A stretch of DNA of 64,000 bases. Origin: Cordylochernes scorpioides. Taxonomy: Eukaryota > Arthropoda > Arachnida > Pseudoscorpiones > Chernetidae. Shown one piece after another: positions 1 to 12,651 of the stretch (positions are counted from its first letter, which is position 1; every line of letters begins with the position of its first letter). A model generated the notes under the pieces. It ran no database searches. It was not told the DNA's origin and saw nothing but the letters and a program-made list of their open reading frames with translations. Location: the NCBI GenBank assembly GCA_030710605.1, contig CP092863.1, positions 64,603,572-64,667,571 of the forward strand, given 5' to 3'. The translations under genes were made by a program, and so were the position numbers.

Positions 1-120
1 TGTTTATTTTTGATTTGGCTACTGTTTCTATTTCTTTAAAAGTAAAATTATTATTACGTGTTGATAATAGCCCAGCTCTTATCAAAGCATACCAAATATA
101 AATTGCCAAAATGAGTCTAT
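1..120 (-). pseudogene. LINE-R 3'-coding fragment at window edge
   Basis: Degenerate piece of the C-terminal region of the RNase H LINE that is well preserved at 22532-23848. The same stretch lies in arm 2 near 40560-40640, so the inverted duplication continues past the left edge of the window. Confidence 0.7.
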
Positions 121-220
121 ACCATTAGATAACCAACACTTTTAAAAAAATAAATAAATAAACTTAAATTGTGCTTCCATAAATAGAAATTCAAATTAGA
201 TTTCGCTAAAAAAAGTTGTT

Positions 221-640
221 GCTTCTTATCCCCTTGTGTAAAGATTACACAAATTCCATGAGTTCATGCTCCTAGAGCTGTTTTATGATAAGCAGCAGCC
301 TCTCCCAAAGATCCTGTTTAGTACATCTAATACAAGCCAAAATGTGTTCTGGAGCTGCAGGTGCCAAGCTACATTTTGGGCAAGTGGGGTAGATTTTGTT
401 GTTATTTTCTATCTTCCTATGGCCTGTTCTAAATCTTGTTAGTGTTGTTTGATGCTGTCTGAGGTTCAGAGCTCCTCCTGGGTTCACTCCACAGCTGTGC
501 TTAGGTGGGATCCTCCAGTTCTTGTTTATTTTTGATTTGGCTACTGTTTCTATTTCTTTGAAAGTAAAATTATTATTCCGTGCCAATTCCGTGTTGATAA
601 TAACCCTGCTCTTATCAAAGCACATCAAATATAAATTGCC
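221..640 (-). pseudogene. LINE-R C-terminal fragment (pseudogene)
   Basis: Minus-strand remnant of the LINE-R ORF2 C-terminus, with the conserved IPPKHS, TRFRTGH, CPKCS and PEHILACIRC motifs downstream of RNase H. It ends in the LINE-R tail (GGGGATAAG) near 225. Small deletions and substitutions relative to 23400-23813 show it is dead. Mirrored in arm 2 at 40040-40420. Confidence 0.8.
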
Positions 641-861
641 AAAATGAGTTTATACCATTAGAACACCAACACTTTAAAAAAAATAATAAATCAACTTAAA
701 TTGTGCTTCCATAAATAGAAATTCAAATAAGTTTTGCTAAAATAATGTAATTATCAATAAAGAAATATGACCACTATGTAAGTTATCAACAAAGACTTAG
801 TTGAAAGAAAAAGATTTAATATTAAAAATGGAAGACATATTACAGATTGTGTTACAAAACA

Positions 862-1016
862 ATTCTTAACCTGCAACCCCAAAACACTTTATTGATTGTA
901 TTGACTCATCCATTGGTGAATTCTACTCATCCCTAGCAGACACCATCAACAAGCTTTACAACCTTGATACCTCAATATGATTGAGTGGAGATAAGAAAGA
1001 AGAAGAAGAAGAACAG
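862..1016 (+). repeat. LINE-T 3' tail copy
   Basis: Short LINE 3' end. It reads CIDSSI..YSSLADTINKLYNLD up to a stop codon, followed by GAGTGGAGATAAGAAAGAAG and a GAA-rich tail. Counterpart in arm 2 at about 39655-39815. Confidence 0.65.
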
Positions 1017-1267
1017 TAATATATTAAAAAAAGGCATCTCCTTATCTGGTAACTGATAAACTAAAATAAAGGTAAAAACTATGCACTATCTCTCGACCGT
1101 TTATGCTAACTAGCAAATTGGGTCAGTAACAAAGCCGCAACACCAGCTAAGGCAAATCCAGACTCCCTCCTGGAGACCATGGTTTTTGGCTAATGGCCCT
1201 CATCCGTGCACAACAGACTTTGATTTCAAGAAAGTTCACGAAATCTTCAGAATCTACCAAATAAATG

Positions 1268-1462
1268 AAAAGGCACAATTTGGATTATGGATTATAAACA
1301 CAAGATAAAAAGACCAAGTTCAAATAAATAGTGTGTGACATTTCAGTAGTAGCATTGTTATCATCTTCAGATCATTCAGCATTTTTGTCTGAAGATGGTA
1401 ACAACACAGAAACGTCACACACTATTTATTTATTTGGATTTGGTGTTATTACCTTGTGTTCA
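1268..1462 (+). repeat. Fb-H foldback (hammerhead-like family)
   Basis: Two inverted halves beginning with an AAGGCACAATTTGGATTA motif and meeting at a GTGTGACRTTTC / GAAACGTCACAC centre. The right half shows CTGAAGATGGTAACAACAC followed by GAAACGTC. The same copy lies in arm 2 at 39205-39405. The 75-codon ORF running through it is not a gene. Confidence 0.6.
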
Positions 1463-1684
1463 CCAAATAAGTGTTTAGCTAGCAGTGTAGCTAGGCCACG
1501 TTTAGTCCAGTTGGGCATTTGTAATTTGCCAATGCTCTGTGTTACAGCTTGTCACTGACTTGATTCAGCTAGTTTGCAGTAACAGTCAATAGATGGTGAA
1601 TAATTTTTGATTCTCTTTTGGTTGAACCTTTCATTTTTATAGATCAATATCCTCCTGTTGAAATTGACATTAAAATAACAGTAA

Positions 1685-2118
1685 CAACAGTTGACTGCTA
1701 CAATCCGAGTTAGAATCCCGCATTAGGCCTTTTTTTTTTTTTTTGATAAAAAAAAAAGAAAATGCTTCAATGGCCCCGAATCTTGTAAAAGTTCAACCAC
1801 ACCAGCAGGGGCAAGTAACTAAACGGGGCTCTGACACATTTCTAAGTGCAAAAGTCAAACTGCTTTTCACACGTGTAGATATTTTATACATATAAAATGA
1901 GAGAAGAATTTGAAAATAAGATTTTCAATGACCCATTGTTGTAAGACATTCTGAAGGAAGGAAAGATATAGGGTTAGAAAGATGCAGTCTGGAAAGGGTT
2001 AACCCATCGCTTGAATAGAAATCAAATAGTGGAAATAAGATGTGAGAGATGTGGTGTACTTACAGTAAAAGCTGTCGCCTACTTCTACCCACCATAATTA
2101 TTATGGCCTGTACCACAT
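1685..2118 (+). repeat. SINE-A copy, interrupted
   Basis: tRNA-like head followed by the SINE-A body. About 160 bp of unrelated sequence (roughly 1888-2050) interrupts the body, which resumes at 'gtggtgtacttacagtaaaagc'-like sequence. It meets the next SINE-A tail to tail. Arm 2 equivalent: 38085-38530. Confidence 0.65.
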
Positions 2119-2437
2119 GTTTTTTTTTTTTATTGCTTATCCCTAGTACACGTGGTACAGGCCATGATAATCATGGTGGCTAGTTAGCGATTGCTTTTAC
2201 TATAAGCGCACCACATGTCTACACATGTGAAAAGCAGTTCGACTTTGCACTTACAAATGTGCCAGAGCCCCGTTTGGTTACTTGCACTCGCTGGTGGGGT
2301 TGGACTTTTGCAAGAATCGGGGGCCATTGGAGCATTTTTTTTTTTTTAAACAGAAAAAAATGTCCAATGCGGGAATCGAACCCAGATCCTAGTGGTCAAA
2401 AACCAAACGGTTTAACCAGCCTTCCACCGACCCCCAT
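2119..2437 (-). repeat. SINE-A, full-length copy
   Basis: About 320 bp. On the minus strand it has a tRNA-like head with a perfect B-box-type motif (GGTTCGATTCCC) and a weak A box, an A-rich linker, a unique body, and the tail CTAGGGATAAGC with poly(A). This is the unoccupied version of the site where arm 2 carries a Gypsy element (34225-37872). Confidence 0.8.
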
Positions 2438-2508
2438 AACTAGGGTTAAGCAAAAAAAAAAAAACAGGTTAGTTTTGTATATCACAGATAGATGACTCTG
2501 TGGTGCAG

Positions 2509-2569
2509 TCGGGATGACATCTCCGCCATCGACATCAACATGGGATGTCCCAAGGAGTTCTCTATCAAG
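2509..2569 (+). CDS. DUS2: DUS2 exon 5, arm 1 copy
   Basis: 61-bp exon with acceptor gtgcag and donor gtaaga. It completes a split Val codon and encodes RDDISAIDINMGCPKEFSIK, containing the NMGCPK motif that holds the catalytic cysteine of tRNA dihydrouridine synthases. The nucleotide sequence matches the arm 2 copy (33985-34045), but it lies on the opposite strand to exons 1-4, so it cannot splice to them as assembled. Confidence 0.9.
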
Positions 2570-2975
2570 GTAAGACATCGAGTTCTTGATTCCTCAGCAA
2601 CCTTAAGACACCTTCCACCATATCCTGCTTCATATGTCAACATTTCTGTAACCCCAGTGATACACACAACTCCTATTAGAAAGACCCTCTCCTATAAAAA
2701 AAAACATGGATACTCCTTGTTGGCCGGAATAAATCATGTGACCTTCGACAGTGGGTGAAATCGGGTGGTGGCCACCTTGGAGCGCATGCGCATAAAAAAA
2801 AGATATAATCACCGACGCGTAGGTGCGCCCAGCTAGTTCATAAGTTCATTTGGCTTTGCCCTAGTTCTTTTTTCCTTTTCCTGGTTGTCCTTATGACTGA
2901 ATAAAGTCTAGTTGATTTTCTGTCTCTGAGCTGATTGTACATGAGAGGACAAGAACTCTAACACTCCTGATAAAG

Positions 2976-3560
2976 CACAATTCAGATTATAGATACAAGA
3001 AAATAAGCCCTAATCCAAATAATTTAATATTGTATGACGTTTCACTAACAGCATTGTTACCATCATCAGACAAAAGAATAAATGAGAAAAAAATATTGCA
3101 GCATATTCATAACTTGATAACAAGTACTATTTAAGAGGGGGTCGGTGGAAGACTGGTTAAACTGTTTGGTTTTTGACCACTACGACCCGGGTTCGATTCC
3201 CGCCTTGGACACTTTTTTCTGTTTGAAAAAAAAAATGCTCCAATGGCCCCCGATTCTTGCAAAAGTCCAACCCCACCAGTGAGTGCAAGTAACCAAACGG
3301 GGCTCTGGCACATTTGTAAGTGCAAAGTCGAACTGCTTTTCACATGTGTAGACATGTGGTGCGCTTACAGTAAAAGCAGTCGCTAACTACCCACCATGAT
3401 TATCATGGCTTTGAGATAAGAAAGAAGAAGAAGACTATTTAAGAACATGCTGTGATGTTTTTTCTCATTCAGTACTTTTGTCTGATGATGGTAACAACAC
3501 TGTTACCAAAACATCACACACTATTAAATTATTTGGATTAGATCTTATTTTCTTGTACGG
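2976..3560 (+). repeat. Fb-H foldback split by a SINE-A
   Basis: The left half (about 2976-3130) and right half (about 3430-3560) are inverted copies with the CTGATGATGGTAAC core. A SINE-A sits between them at about 3135-3430. Same arrangement in arm 2 at 32990-33580. Confidence 0.6.
3135..3430 (+). repeat. SINE-A with LINE-T-type tail
   Basis: Normal SINE-A head and body, but after CCATGATTATCATGGC the expected GGGATAAGC tail is replaced by GAGATAAGAAAGAAGAAG, the tail of the LINE-T/SINE-F group. Mirrored in arm 2 at 33120-33420. Confidence 0.65.
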
Positions 3561-3689
3561 ATACTCCTGTTAAATAAATCAAAAATCCATCCAGGAATAA
3601 GTCTCTTTATCAGTTTTTACATAAACTCAAGCTTTTAGGTTTATCAGCTCTTTGACGGGAGTAACACAATAACTACATTTATTCAATGA

Positions 3690-3840
3690 TAAGGCACAAT
3701 TTGGATAATGATTATAAACACAAGGTAATAAGACCAAATTCAAATAAATAATGTGTGACATCTCAGTAGCCTTTTTTACCGAAACGTCACATACTATTTA
3801 TTTATTTGGAGATTTGGTCTTATTACCTTGTATTTAAATT
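3690..3840 (+). repeat. Fb-H foldback, internally deleted
   Basis: Terminal inverted arms are recognisable, but most of the central core is lost. Arm 2 copy at 32715-32862. From here to about 4385 I see only intron-like sequence with no recognisable gene. Confidence 0.5.
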
Positions 3841-4387
3841 TTTTTAAGAAAAAAGGCAGATTATGAAACTAAAAGTTGCTGATTGGCTTGCTGCACTATC
3901 TGTCAAAATAAATATCAACTAATCAGGAATAAGTATTTGACCAATTCTGGAATACATTAAAATCAACAATTAGTTGTGAGATGTAATTGACAATTAAAAA
4001 TAGTTTATTGACAAAGAGAGTTTACAGAGTTTAAAACAGTGTAGGAAATATGTACACCAGACGAGGCCTTCTCTGAAGGGACGTACAGATCTCAGGAGCC
4101 CTCCATAAGTTTAGAGAGTCCCAGGCCGCAGTTCATGTTGCCTGCATGCTCAACCTGTGTGAGATGTAAATGCATTGCCATTTGGAAAGGATGGACATAT
4201 TGGTAGCATGATTGTTTTGTGTTATGAACGAGAGCACCTGAGACACAGCAGCGCGTGGGGTGCACACAGGTGCTGCATGGCTTCAGTGTTCTCCCGTCAA
4301 ATTTAACAACTCGCTTGCATTGAAAGCATCTTCATTTACTCTAATTCAAATAGAATTAAATCTGATTCATATATTTTATCCAACATA

Positions 4388-4596
4388 TGTAGACTCAATA
4401 ATAGTCCAACCCCACCAGCGAGTGCAAGTAACCAAACAGGGCTCTGGCACATTTGTAAGTGCAAAGTCAAACTGCTTTTCACATGTGTAGACATGTGGTG
4501 CGCTTACAATAAAAGCAGTCGATAACTACCCACAATGATTATCATGGCCTGTACTACGTGTACTAGGGATAAGCAAAAAAAAAAAAAAAACACTCA
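4388..4596 (+). repeat. SINE-A, 5'-truncated
   Basis: Starts inside the body (CCAACCCCACCAGCGAGTGC) and ends with a GGGATAAGC-poly(A) tail. Confidence 0.7.
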
Positions 4597-4649
4597 ATAA
4601 TTATATATTTGCTCTGTCGGAGATATATTAAAGCTATTGTTCTCCAATA

Positions 4650-4817
4650 CAGTAGAACCTCCCTTGAGCAGACACCTCTCTACAAAAGACAGTTTTCATT
4701 TGCAAAATTACCATTTTTACAATTTAGCAACTCTCCGGTAAGAGGACAGCTCTCCCTAAAGGACACTTTGACTCTGTAATTAGGTGTTGTCCTTTACAGG
4801 GAGGTTTTATTGTATTT
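4650..4817. mobile_element. MITE-P1 (pogo/Tigger-like, non-autonomous)
   Basis: About 165-bp palindromic element with ends CAGTAGAACCTCCCTTG and GGGAGGTTTTATTGTA; there is no coding capacity. A CAGTNRAACCTC terminus next to TA is typical of pogo-like elements (family knowledge). Arm 2 counterpart: 31944-32108. Confidence 0.6.
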
Positions 4818-5006
4818 TCAGTATTCTATTTTATTCTACACGACAATATTTCAAAAGATAACAAGATTCATTAGAAACATTTAGTTGCACAATCAGATGT
4901 CTTTTTCTTATTTATTCCATCTGATCCCAGTACAATTTCACTTTTGTACTATTTTTTTCAGAAATTTAGTTCTGAAGATCATTTATTGGTTGGAAGTAGA
5001 TTCAGA

Positions 5007-5170
5007 GAAAAACACATCAACCTATTGTTTATTTAACTCCTGATGTTTCAATGACTTCCTATCATTCTCTCAGTGGAATGAATGATGTTCCCCTGAGGAG
5101 AATGACAGGAAATCACTGAAATGTTGGGAGTTGAAACATACTATAGGTTGATGTGGCTGTGTTTTTTTAC
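5007..5170. repeat. Fb-L foldback
   Basis: Long hairpin with arms ACATCAACCTATTGTTTATT / ACTATAGGTTGATGTG. The centre carries CTGAGGAGAATGACAGG and CTGAAATGTTGG, a second variant of the CTGANGA ... GAAAYGTY arrangement seen in Fb-H. Arm 2 copy: 31465-31630. Confidence 0.5.
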
Positions 5171-5252
5171 CTGAATTAGTTAACTTAGTTATTGTGTTAC
5201 CCTCATCAGTGAATATTTTCAGATTGTGTCTCTTATCATTAATATTAATATG

Positions 5253-5493
5253 TATCTCAGAAGAAGGCTAAGTGACACTCACTCCTCACTTTCTTACTGC
5301 TACTCTTTTTGTGTTGTTTTTCTTGCTTCCCTCTTTCTCTTTCTTATTTTTTTTTTCTTGTTTTTTTTTTTCCTTTTCTTCTGTATATATCGTTATTTCC
5401 TTTGTCTCACTGCCTTGTTCTTATGCATACCTCTGGTGAATCCTGTATAGGGTCAGTGACCCTGAATAAAGGCTTTTTTGTTGTTGAAAAAAA
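5253..5493 (+). mobile_element. 5'-truncated LINE 3' end, arm 1 only
   Basis: Pyrimidine-rich 3' region with an AATAAA signal and the end GAATAAAGGCTTTTTTG, then poly(A). The 9-bp TSD ATTAATATG lies at 5244-5252 and again at 7405-7413, beyond a Helentron nested in the poly(A). The site is empty in arm 2 (near 30790-30800). A related 3' end occurs at 30869-31438. Confidence 0.7.
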
Positions 5494-7393
5494 CAATGGT
5501 TGCCTGTAAAGTCGGTTTTACGGGCGAAGATTTTACGTGACAACGGTAGAATATTTATTGATATGAATATAATTAAATTGCACAATAGGAACAAGGAATT
5601 GAATGAAAATAAGAATTGCACAAATTTTAACTATAGAAATATATTTTGTTTACTAAAACATTGTACATGTAAACTTAAACTTAACTAATTCCTATTTGAG
5701 TGATTTTGTTGAGGATAGGACGATGATAGGAGAAATATGAAATGAAAGGAAGTGTTTCTGCTGTAATGTGTCTTGCGAAAGTCAAGTCGATAGTTGTTCC
5801 TTTTAACGTAGTTGACTTAGAAACGTTTGATACGCAATCAAGATTATACGTATTTTTCATGAAATTAAGAAACGAGTTGTCAGGCTTTACGTTTTTGTTA
5901 AAATCACCACACAGAAGAATCGGTATACTAGAATCAATTTGCACGAACGGTGGCACGTACTGGCTGTTGTGAATGTACGGACCGAGTCCTTGCCATAGTA
6001 ACATTCCAATATCCTGCATACTAGCTCCTGGATGAATATATACAGCACCGAGTATAAACTTGAAGCTAGTATTAGCGGCGAAGCAAGTAACTTCAGTCAT
6101 GCACATGTCACCCTTGGTTTTAATGACACGAGTTACGTCTGTAATCGCAACTTGGAACACTTCCGCCGTAGATGTCGATGATAATTTACGATAGATCGCC
6201 ACTCCACCAGCCGCGTTGGTATCTGAGTTAGGTCGATTATTTTCCCTGGATACGCACTCATAACCCTTGATTGGAGTTGGTTCACAAGTGTCGCGCATCC
6301 ACGTTTCAGTCAATACTAAATAGTCTGATCGTGGTATCACTGTATCTGTTTCAATGTCCGCGGCATGGGCACTTAAACTTTGACAGTTGATGTTCGTTAC
6401 AATAAGTTGTCCAGCGTCGGTTGCGTCGTCACAGAATTTTACGGCTTGTTTGGTAATTGTGTCTAGAGTGTGTCCACGAAGTCGTAGGTATTCATTGCCA
6501 ACATCTCGAGTAGTCTGTGAGTCGTTTCCATCTCGGCCATGTTTGAAAACCAATGGAGAGTCCTTTTCTGTTATGATGTACAATCCGTCGATACTTGTGA
6601 CGCGGCTCATGGCTACATATACCAATTGCTGTGGTTGTTTTGAGGAGTACTTGTAAACAATTGTAGTAAACGTCCCACCCTGGGCCTTGTGGATCGTAAT
6701 TGCACAAGCAGGCACGCAAGGAAATTGTTTTCGCTTGCACTTCACTGTTTTTGTCAACGAAATGTTTACCACTTTCTTGTGCACTGGCACCCAATCGACG
6801 GATAAGGTGTTTGTAATTGTAAATGATGAAGTTGAAAATTAAAACATTTATTCAGATCGAAGGTTCAAATTGTTGCTAAATAAATTTGAAACTATTTAAA
6901 ATTTGTAAAATAATAATTAATTAATTAATTAATTAATTTTAAACTAATAATTTACTTAACACTATCAACATTTATCAATAGTATGACATAACCTATAAAC
7001 TCAGTTTCTCAACTTTTGTGTCAATCTAACAATTAATCAATCAATCATAGTTTACGATAATGAAATATCAGTGTACAATTATTTACCTTTATTGTTGTAG
7101 TTGTTGTAAATGACGAATCTAAGCACTCCACATTTTCACTACAGACACAGCTGACGATACTTTAACCACACGTGTGAACTTGTATTATGACGCTTTCTTG
7201 TTTTTCCAACGCCAAGAACGTTCGAGAAAGACAGAGACAAGCATGCGCCGATTCAATGCGCCTAATTCTCTAGCGCTGCGCATGCAGCTGCGCGCGCAGC
7301 ACTCTCGTTCGGTGACTCATCGTTACGTTACCGGGCGTTACACTTTTTCATAAGTGACTCCCAGCCGCAACCTAATTTAAGATGTTGTCACAT
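5494..7393 (-). mobile_element. Helentron derivative 1 (keeps 3' half)
   Basis: Rolling-circle element on the minus strand. Its 5' end near 7390 (ATGTGACAACATCTTAAATT) and 3' end near 5494 (TTACAGGCAACCAT) match the termini of the second copy at 20831-22499. Short inverted motifs GTGACAAC / GTTGTCAC lie near the two ends. It is inserted within an A/T homopolymer. Only the end of the Rep/helicase gene plus a C-terminal endonuclease survives; the N-terminal part is deleted. Confidence 0.75.
5681..6790 (-). pseudogene. Helentron helicase C-terminus fused to AP-type endonuclease
   Basis: 369-codon open frame. Residues about 20-90 are the C-terminal end of a Pif1-like SF1 helicase (AITIHKAQGGTF, then QLVYVAMSRVTSIDGLYI, motifs V/VI). 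Residues about 130-360 are an endonuclease/exonuclease/phosphatase-type domain (NINCQS, LTETWM, GGVAIY, ILLCGDFNKN, TTIDLTFA, SYHRPI). This helicase-endonuclease fusion is characteristic of Helentrons (Helitron2 group) and would act in nicking and unwinding during rolling-circle transposition. The upstream Rep and most of the helicase are missing, so this copy cannot be autonomous. The start shown is only the edge of the open frame at the deletion junction. Confidence 0.85.
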
Positions 7394-7411
7394 AAAAAAA
7401 AAAAATTAATA

Positions 7412-7572
7412 TGTTCAATTCTCAACCTGCAACCCCAAGACATATTATTGACTGTATTGACTCATCCATTGATGAGCTCTACTCTTCCCCAGCAGACACC
7501 ATCAAAAGTCTCAAGCTTTACAAGCTTGATACCTTAGTGTGATTGAGTGGAGATAAGAAAGAAGAAGATTAA
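7412..7572 (+). repeat. LINE-T 3' tail copy
   Basis: Contains HIIDCIDSSIDELYSSPADT in one frame, a stop codon, then TTGAGTGGAGATAAGAAAGAAG. The frame suggests the C-terminus of a LINE ORF2. Arm 2 copy at 30632-30795. Confidence 0.65.
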
Positions 7573-7747
7573 TATGTTGATTTCTAAAAGTTTTATCAAG
7601 GACACATTAGAAGTACTTAATAATCCCACAAGTAATATTCAGTGAACATTGCTCCTCATTATTATTACCTCCTTTTTTGACCAATTACTGGGGCTGGTCT
7701 GAGCAATGCTTCCATTCTAATGAAGAGATGCTAAAATTTGGATCACC

Positions 7748-7970
7748 TATGATAAAGCACAATTTGGATTATAGATTATAGATACAAGAAAATAAGACCT
7801 AATCCAAATAATTTAATTGTGTGTGACGTTTCAGCAACAGCATTGTTACCATCATCAGACAAAAGAATAATTTGTCATTTATTCTTTTGTCTGATGATGG
7901 TAAAAACGCTTTTACTGAAATGTCGCACACAATTTATTTGGATTAGGTCTTATTACCTTGTACCTTAAAG
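7748..7970 (-). repeat. Fb-H foldback with best-preserved hammerhead-like core
   Basis: The left half holds, on the minus strand (7826-7859), CTGATGA, a GGTAAC/GTTGCT stem-loop, GAAAC and GTC in hammerhead order. The right half on the plus strand has a decayed version. Termini resemble GATAAAGCACAATTTGGATT. Arm 2 counterpart: 30240-30455. Confidence 0.6.
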
Positions 7971-8253
7971 CTTGAGTTAATAAAAACTGATAAGAAACTT
8001 ATCCTAGGTTGGATCTTTGATTTATTTAATTGTGAGCACAAGGAGATTACTATCTATTATGTAGAATCCTGGTTTCCTCTCTGGTCATTCGTCAGTTGAT
8101 GGATTAAATCAGAACTTGCTGTTTATTTGATTTTACAAAAGTGTGCTCTATGTACCTCATCAGGTAGGTTATTTTCCTATAGTTGGTACACCCAGCTGGT
8201 GGTAGCAATATTTGTATTAATATTATAAGTTTGCCTTTTGCTTCACAAACATA

Positions 8254-10056
<1,803 letters not shown>

Positions 10057-10193
10057 TGTGCTGTTCTCTCTCCTCCTACCTAGATACAGTCATAGCTAAA
10101 CCCACCCATCTTAACACTTTTTGTCTTAACCATAGCATTATTATCCACTTCACTTACACTCCAGCTGCACTATCTGGTATAGATTTTTTCCTA

Positions 10194-10380
10194 TACAGTA
10201 GAACCTCCCTATAAAGGACAACACCTAATTTCAGAACCAAAGTGTCCTTTAAGGAGAAGTGTTCTCTTACCGGAGAGTTGCGCTAAATAAAAAAATGGTA
10301 ATTTTGCAAATGAAAACTGTCCTTTATAGAGAGGTGTCCTCTAGTGCGGGTGCCCTCTCATGGAGGTAGTTCTACTGTAC
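10194..10380. mobile_element. MITE-P1
   Basis: Ends TACAGTAGAACCTCCCT and TAGTTCTACTGTA. Arm 2 counterpart: 29173-29362. Confidence 0.6.
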
Positions 10381-10427
10381 TAAAGTTTACTACAACTCAG
10401 AAGAAATATATTTTGATGGATCTGTGT

Positions 10428-10964
10428 ACAGTAGAACCTCCAGGTAAAGAACAATGCCTAGTTGCCGAGTCAATATGTCTATTTGGGAGAGGTGTCCTCT
10501 TTCCAGAGAATTTAAAAGCACGAATGTTTCTTTTATACCTAATACAAACTTCTACTGCCCTTACTGCGATGAAAAAAGATATTGGGAGGGCTTGGCTCAT
10601 CAGTGGTGAACCCTCCCAGCGGTTTCGCCAATTTAATCCACCAGACCGCTTCTCAGAGCTCTAATACTGTATTGGACGATTCTGATTATATACGCAGCAC
10701 TGAAGGATGGAATCTCAGAAATGGTTTTCAAGAAAACTATGGACAGTAAGGGCAGTAGAAGTAGGTATTATGTATAAAAGAAACATTCGTGCTTTTAAAT
10801 CCTTTCATTTTATATGTATAGATGGCGCGTTATTGCTATGTGTTAATCTTTCCAGAGACTTGTTAAATATCAAAAATGGTCGTTTCGGGTGATGAAAACT
10901 TTTCTTTGTAGAGAGATGTCTTCTAGCAGGAGTGTTGTTCTCTCATGGGGGTTCTACTGTATTT
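10428..10964. mobile_element. MITE-P1 with nested Fb-G foldback
   Basis: P1 ends lie at about 10428 (ACAGTAGAACCTCC) and 10964 (GGGGTTCTACTGTA). The interior is split by an Fb-G element at about 10510-10850, whose arms contain TTCTACTGCCCTTACTG and CAGTAAGGGCAGTAGAAG around a GAGGGTTCACCACTGATGAG-type centre (reverse strand). TTTCCAGAGA flanks both sides of the insert. Mirrored in arm 2 at 28586-29121. Confidence 0.55.
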
Positions 10965-11134
10965 CCACACTGAAAGGAAGAGGAAAAAAAAAAGACAATT
11001 TTGTGTTGGTCAAAATACCTAGTAGACAAACTTTCACTTTATTCTGTTCCATGTTACTTCATATATCATACGATGAACAATTGTTTGCACTGTTTACAAT
11101 AACTTTTAGTCAGCCTGCCACTGAGAAGTTCTCC

Positions 11135-11245
11135 CAGTCTTAATGACAAATGCAGACACATTCTACTTCACCCAGTCATGAGTATCAAGCTCTACAAGCT
11201 TGATATCCTAATATGATTGAGTGGAGATAAGAAAGAAGAAGACAA
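11135..11245 (+). repeat. LINE-T/SINE-F tail fragment
   Basis: Ends ATGATTGAGTGGAGATAAG followed by AAAGAAGAAG. The preceding 170 bp (from 10965) show no recognised feature. Confidence 0.5.
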
Positions 11246-11290
11246 CAACTTTATATATATTTGCATTTTATTAAAAAAAATTAAATATAT

Positions 11291-11470
11291 ACAGTTAAAC
11301 CTGTCTATAGTGCCCCCTCTTGGGACTCACCAAAATAGGGTGTTATAGAGAGGGGGTGCTATAGACAGGTCACTTTTAATGTAAATCGCATCGTACTACG
11401 TATTTAAAATCAGGCGCTACAGAAGGGAGGCGCTATTTAGAGGGGGCGCTATAGACAGGTTTAACTGTAT
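11291..11470. mobile_element. MITE-P2 (pogo/Tigger-like)
   Basis: Palindromic, about 180 bp, ends CAGTTAAACCTGTCTATAG and CTATAGACAGGTTTAACTG, flanked by TATA. No ORF. Arm 2 copy: 28078-28260. Confidence 0.65.
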
Positions 11471-11474
11471 ATAT

Positions 11475-11800
11475 ATATTTTTTTCTTTTCCCTAGTATAC
11501 GCGGTACAGGCCATGATAATCATGGTGGATAGAAGTTGGTGACTGGTTTTACTATAAATGCACCACATGTCTACACATGTGAAAAGCAGTTTGACTTTGC
11601 ACTTACAATTGTTCCAGAGCCCCATTTGATTACTCGCATTCGCTGGTGGTGTTGGATTTTTGCAAGAATCAGGGGCAATTGGAGCATTTTTTTTTTTTTT
11701 TTCAAATTAGAAAAAAGTGCCCAATGCGAGATTCGATCATGGGTCATAGCAGTTGAAAACCAACAATTTAGACCACCCCCTTCTACCGACCCTCCAAAAA
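11475..11800 (-). repeat. SINE-A copy
   Basis: Complete but diverged minus-strand SINE-A; its B box is mutated. Arm 2 counterpart 27755-28068. Confidence 0.75.
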
Positions 11801-12081
11801 AAAATTAAAATATGCCCCACATAATTGTTCAAGCATGTTATATCTTGCTTTGTTGCCCCACACTTAGGTGACAAAGTTGTCCTAAAAGTGCATTAGAGTG
11901 AAAAAGGTTAAAGACTCTGAAACTGGTACAGAGTTGACTAATCTAACGACTAAGGTGACCTAGAATTTTGACAGTTACAGCACCTGATGTTTTTCTCAAA
12001 TGTAATTACTGATACCATGGTTTCTTATTAAGATGAAAACAACAGACTTCCAGGGTCAAGTTTATTTTTAATTCAAATCTC

Positions 12082-12405
12082 TACCTTTTTTTTTTTTTTG
12101 CTTATCCCTAGTACACGTGGTACAGGCCATGATAATCATGGTGGGTAGAAGTTAGCGACTGCTTTTACTGTAAGTGCACCACATGTCTACACATGTGAAA
12201 AGCAGTTCGACTTTGCACTTACAAATGTGCCAGAGCCCCGTTTGGTTACTTGCACTCGCTGGTGGGGTTGGACTTTTAAAGAATCGGGGGCCATTGGGGC
12301 TTTTTTTTTTTTTAACAGAAAAAAGTGTTCAATGTGGGAATCGAACCCGGGTCGTAGTGGTCGAAAACCAAACGGTTTAACCAGCTTTCCACCGACCCCC
12401 TAATC
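12082..12405 (-). repeat. SINE-A, full length
   Basis: Intact B-box motif GGTTCGATTCCC and GGGATAAGC tail. Arm 2 counterpart 27148-27465. Confidence 0.8.
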
Positions 12406-12651
12406 TCTACCTTTCAGGCATCATAGCCTTTCTACGGGAGAATGACCCAAAGTTAGAGATTTGAATTGTTATATAAAGGTTATTCAAAAATCAATAAAAA
12501 ATTCAACAACATGTATAGCTTTTTATTGGAAAAGCAAGCTTTCGAGCAGCAAAGCTCTTCTGCTGGCTTAACAATGGCAAGTGGAGAAATAAAAATATAC
12601 GTTTTTTTTTTTTTGCCTATTCCTAGTACACGCGGTACAGGCCATGATGAT

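Noticed and set aside
1331-1558. 75-codon frame repeated in arm 2 (39109-39336)
   Set aside because: Conserved only because the arms are duplicates; it lies in an Fb-H foldback and has no protein-level signature.
2119-2437. SINE-A heads as functional tRNA genes
   Set aside because: They have a good B box but no foldable acceptor stem or clear anticodon arm, and they occur in many copies attached to the same body.
2396-2812. Several 60-90-codon frames around exon 5 and its mirror at 33716-34072
   Set aside because: They are shadows of SINE-A and of the DUS2 exon read in other frames; the splice sites and phase define the real 61-bp exon.
5226-5509. Phenylalanine/leucine-rich frames that look like membrane proteins
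   Set aside because: Pyrimidine-rich LINE 3' region; hydrophobicity comes from T-rich composition.
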